DNA of 6,454 bases from Actinomycetota bacterium (GTDB taxonomy: Bacteria; Actinomycetota; Actinomycetes; Nanopelagicales; Nanopelagicaceae). The notes below the pieces were generated by a model, which did not search any database, had not been told where the DNA came from, and saw nothing but the letters and a program-made list of their open reading frames with translations. A program made the position numbers and the translations under genes. Of this stretch, positions 5,604 to 6,454 are shown piece by piece (the first letter of the stretch is position 1; every line of letters starts with the position of its first letter). The stretch lies in NCBI GenBank assembly GCA_013205455.1, contig JABMMO010000156.1, forward strand, positions 1-6,454. The letters are read 5' to 3'.

Positions 5604-6454
5604 ATGGCGGAACTTACGATCCGGCCCGAAGAAATTCGCGATGCATTAGCGAACTTCGTTAAGTCATACGATCCAGGTGTTGCTGCTCGAGATGAAATCG
5701 GAACCGTTACAGAAGCCGGCGATGGCATTGCTCGTATTGAAGGTCTGCCTTCAACTATGACCAATGAATTGCTTAAATTTGAAAACGGAACTCTTGGTCT
5801 CGCACTTAACCTAGACGTCCGTGAAATTGGTGTGGTTATCCTCGGTGAATTCACCGGAATTGAAGAAGGAACCACAGTCCGTCGTACTGGTGAAATTCTC
5901 TCGGTACCAGTAGGCGATGCATTTTTAGGTCGGGTAGTTGATGCTCTCGGTCGTCCAATCGATGGCAAAGGCGAAATTAAAGCTGAAACAAACCGTGCCC
6001 TTGAATTACAGGCTCCCTCTGTAGTTGAGCGCCAACCTGTTAAAGAGCCATTAGCTACTGGTATCAAAGCGATCGACTCGATGACTGCGATTGGTCGGGG
6101 ACAGCGTCAATTAATTATTGGTGACCGTCAAACTGGAAAGACTGCAGTTGCGATCGACACCATTATTAACCAACGCGAAAATTGGAAGAGCGGCGATCCT
6201 AAAAAGCGCGTTAAATGTATTTACGTTGCGATTGGTCAAAAAGGCTCAACAATTGCGGCGGTACGCGGCTCTCTAGAAGAAGCTGGCGCGATGGAGTACA
6301 CCACCATTGTTGCAGCACCCGCATCAGATCCTGCCGGTTTCAAATATCTTGCACCATTTACTGGATCTGCAATTGGTCAGCACTGGATGTATGCCGGCGA
6401 TCACGTACTAATTGTTTTTGATGATCTTTCAAAACAAGCAGATGCATACCGTTC
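5604..6454 (+). CDS. atpA: F-type ATP synthase subunit alpha, 3'-truncated by the window edge
   Basis: Alpha alternates with beta in the F1 hexamer and carries the non-catalytic nucleotide sites. The frame is open from the ATG at 5604 to the window end, giving 283 complete codons of a protein usually near 500-550 residues. The start [11 protein letters not shown] fits the family, and AGGGAG (5591-5596) lies 7 bases upstream. Visible landmarks are the N-terminal beta-barrel (about 30-95, with [10 protein letters not shown] at 39-48), [20 protein letters not shown] (about 102-121), [18 protein letters not shown] (143-160), the Walker A motif GDRQTGKT (173-180) and the Walker B strand VLIVFDDL (268-275). 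[12 protein letters not shown] (207-218) is also typical. No anomalies were seen. The gamma, beta and epsilon genes are expected beyond the window. Confidence 0.98.
   Translation, partial: MAELTIRPEEIRDALANFVKSYDPGVAARDEIGTVTEAGDGIARIEGLPSTMTNELLKFENGTLGLALNLDVREIGVVILGEFTGIEEGTTVRRTGEILSVPVGDAFLGRVVDALGRPIDGKGEIKAETNRALELQAPSVVERQPVKEPLATGIKAIDSMTAIGRGQRQLIIGDRQTGKTAVAIDTIINQRENWKSGDPKKRVKCIYVAIGQKGSTIAAVRGSLEEAGAMEYTTIVAAPASDPAGFKYLAPFTGSAIGQHWMYAGDHVLIVFDDLSKQADAYR

Noticed and set aside
5573..6067. 164-codon open frame on the - strand inside atpA
   Set aside because: It is the mirror of the strongly conserved alpha-subunit coding frame; its Ser/Arg/Pro-rich product looks like a shadow translation.

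Overview
This window is a conserved housekeeping locus. All genes lie on the + strand and are tightly packed. The order is serine hydroxymethyltransferase (glyA, 5' end cut off), a WecA/TagO-type polyprenyl-phosphate sugar-1-phosphate transferase, two small membrane proteins associated with ATP synthase (AtpI-like and AtpZ-like), and then the F-type ATP synthase genes atpB (a), atpE (c), atpF (b), atpH (delta) and atpA (alpha, 3' end cut off).

The glyA - wecA/rfe - atpI - atpB order, together with a long actinobacterial-style delta subunit (280 residues, starting near MKGASR), points to an actinobacterium. The DNA is AT-rich for that phylum, with A or T at most third codon positions, and the spacers are very short. 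This fits a small-genome aquatic lineage such as the freshwater acI/Nanopelagicales group. That placement is an inference from style and gene order and was not checked by a search. Subunits b and delta are separate genes here, unlike the fused b-delta of mycobacteria.

Layout: 2-1177 glyA (partial); 1197-2291 wecA-like; 2284-2700 atpI-like, overlapping the previous gene by 8 bp; 2738-2926 atpZ-like, with a candidate leaderless promoter directly in front; 2927-3107, the only sizeable spacer (181 bp), with two back-to-back hairpins, a candidate promoter and a strong Shine-Dalgarno; 3108-3890 atpB; 3891-3950, a 60-bp spacer with a clear stem-loop before atpE; 3951-4154 atpE; 4173-4724 atpF; 4727-5569 atpH; 5604-6454 atpA (partial). 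No stretch longer than 300 bases lacks a gene. I saw no tRNA, rRNA, CRISPR array, insertion sequence or phage gene.

The atp genes encode the membrane rotor and channel (a, c), the peripheral stalk (b, delta) and part of the catalytic head (alpha). The two small proteins are probable assembly or ion-handling partners. glyA (one-carbon metabolism) and wecA (cell-wall glycan priming) are linked by position rather than by pathway. I found no new system. The points most worth a second look are the RNA and promoter signals in the spacers and some details of the c and a subunits.
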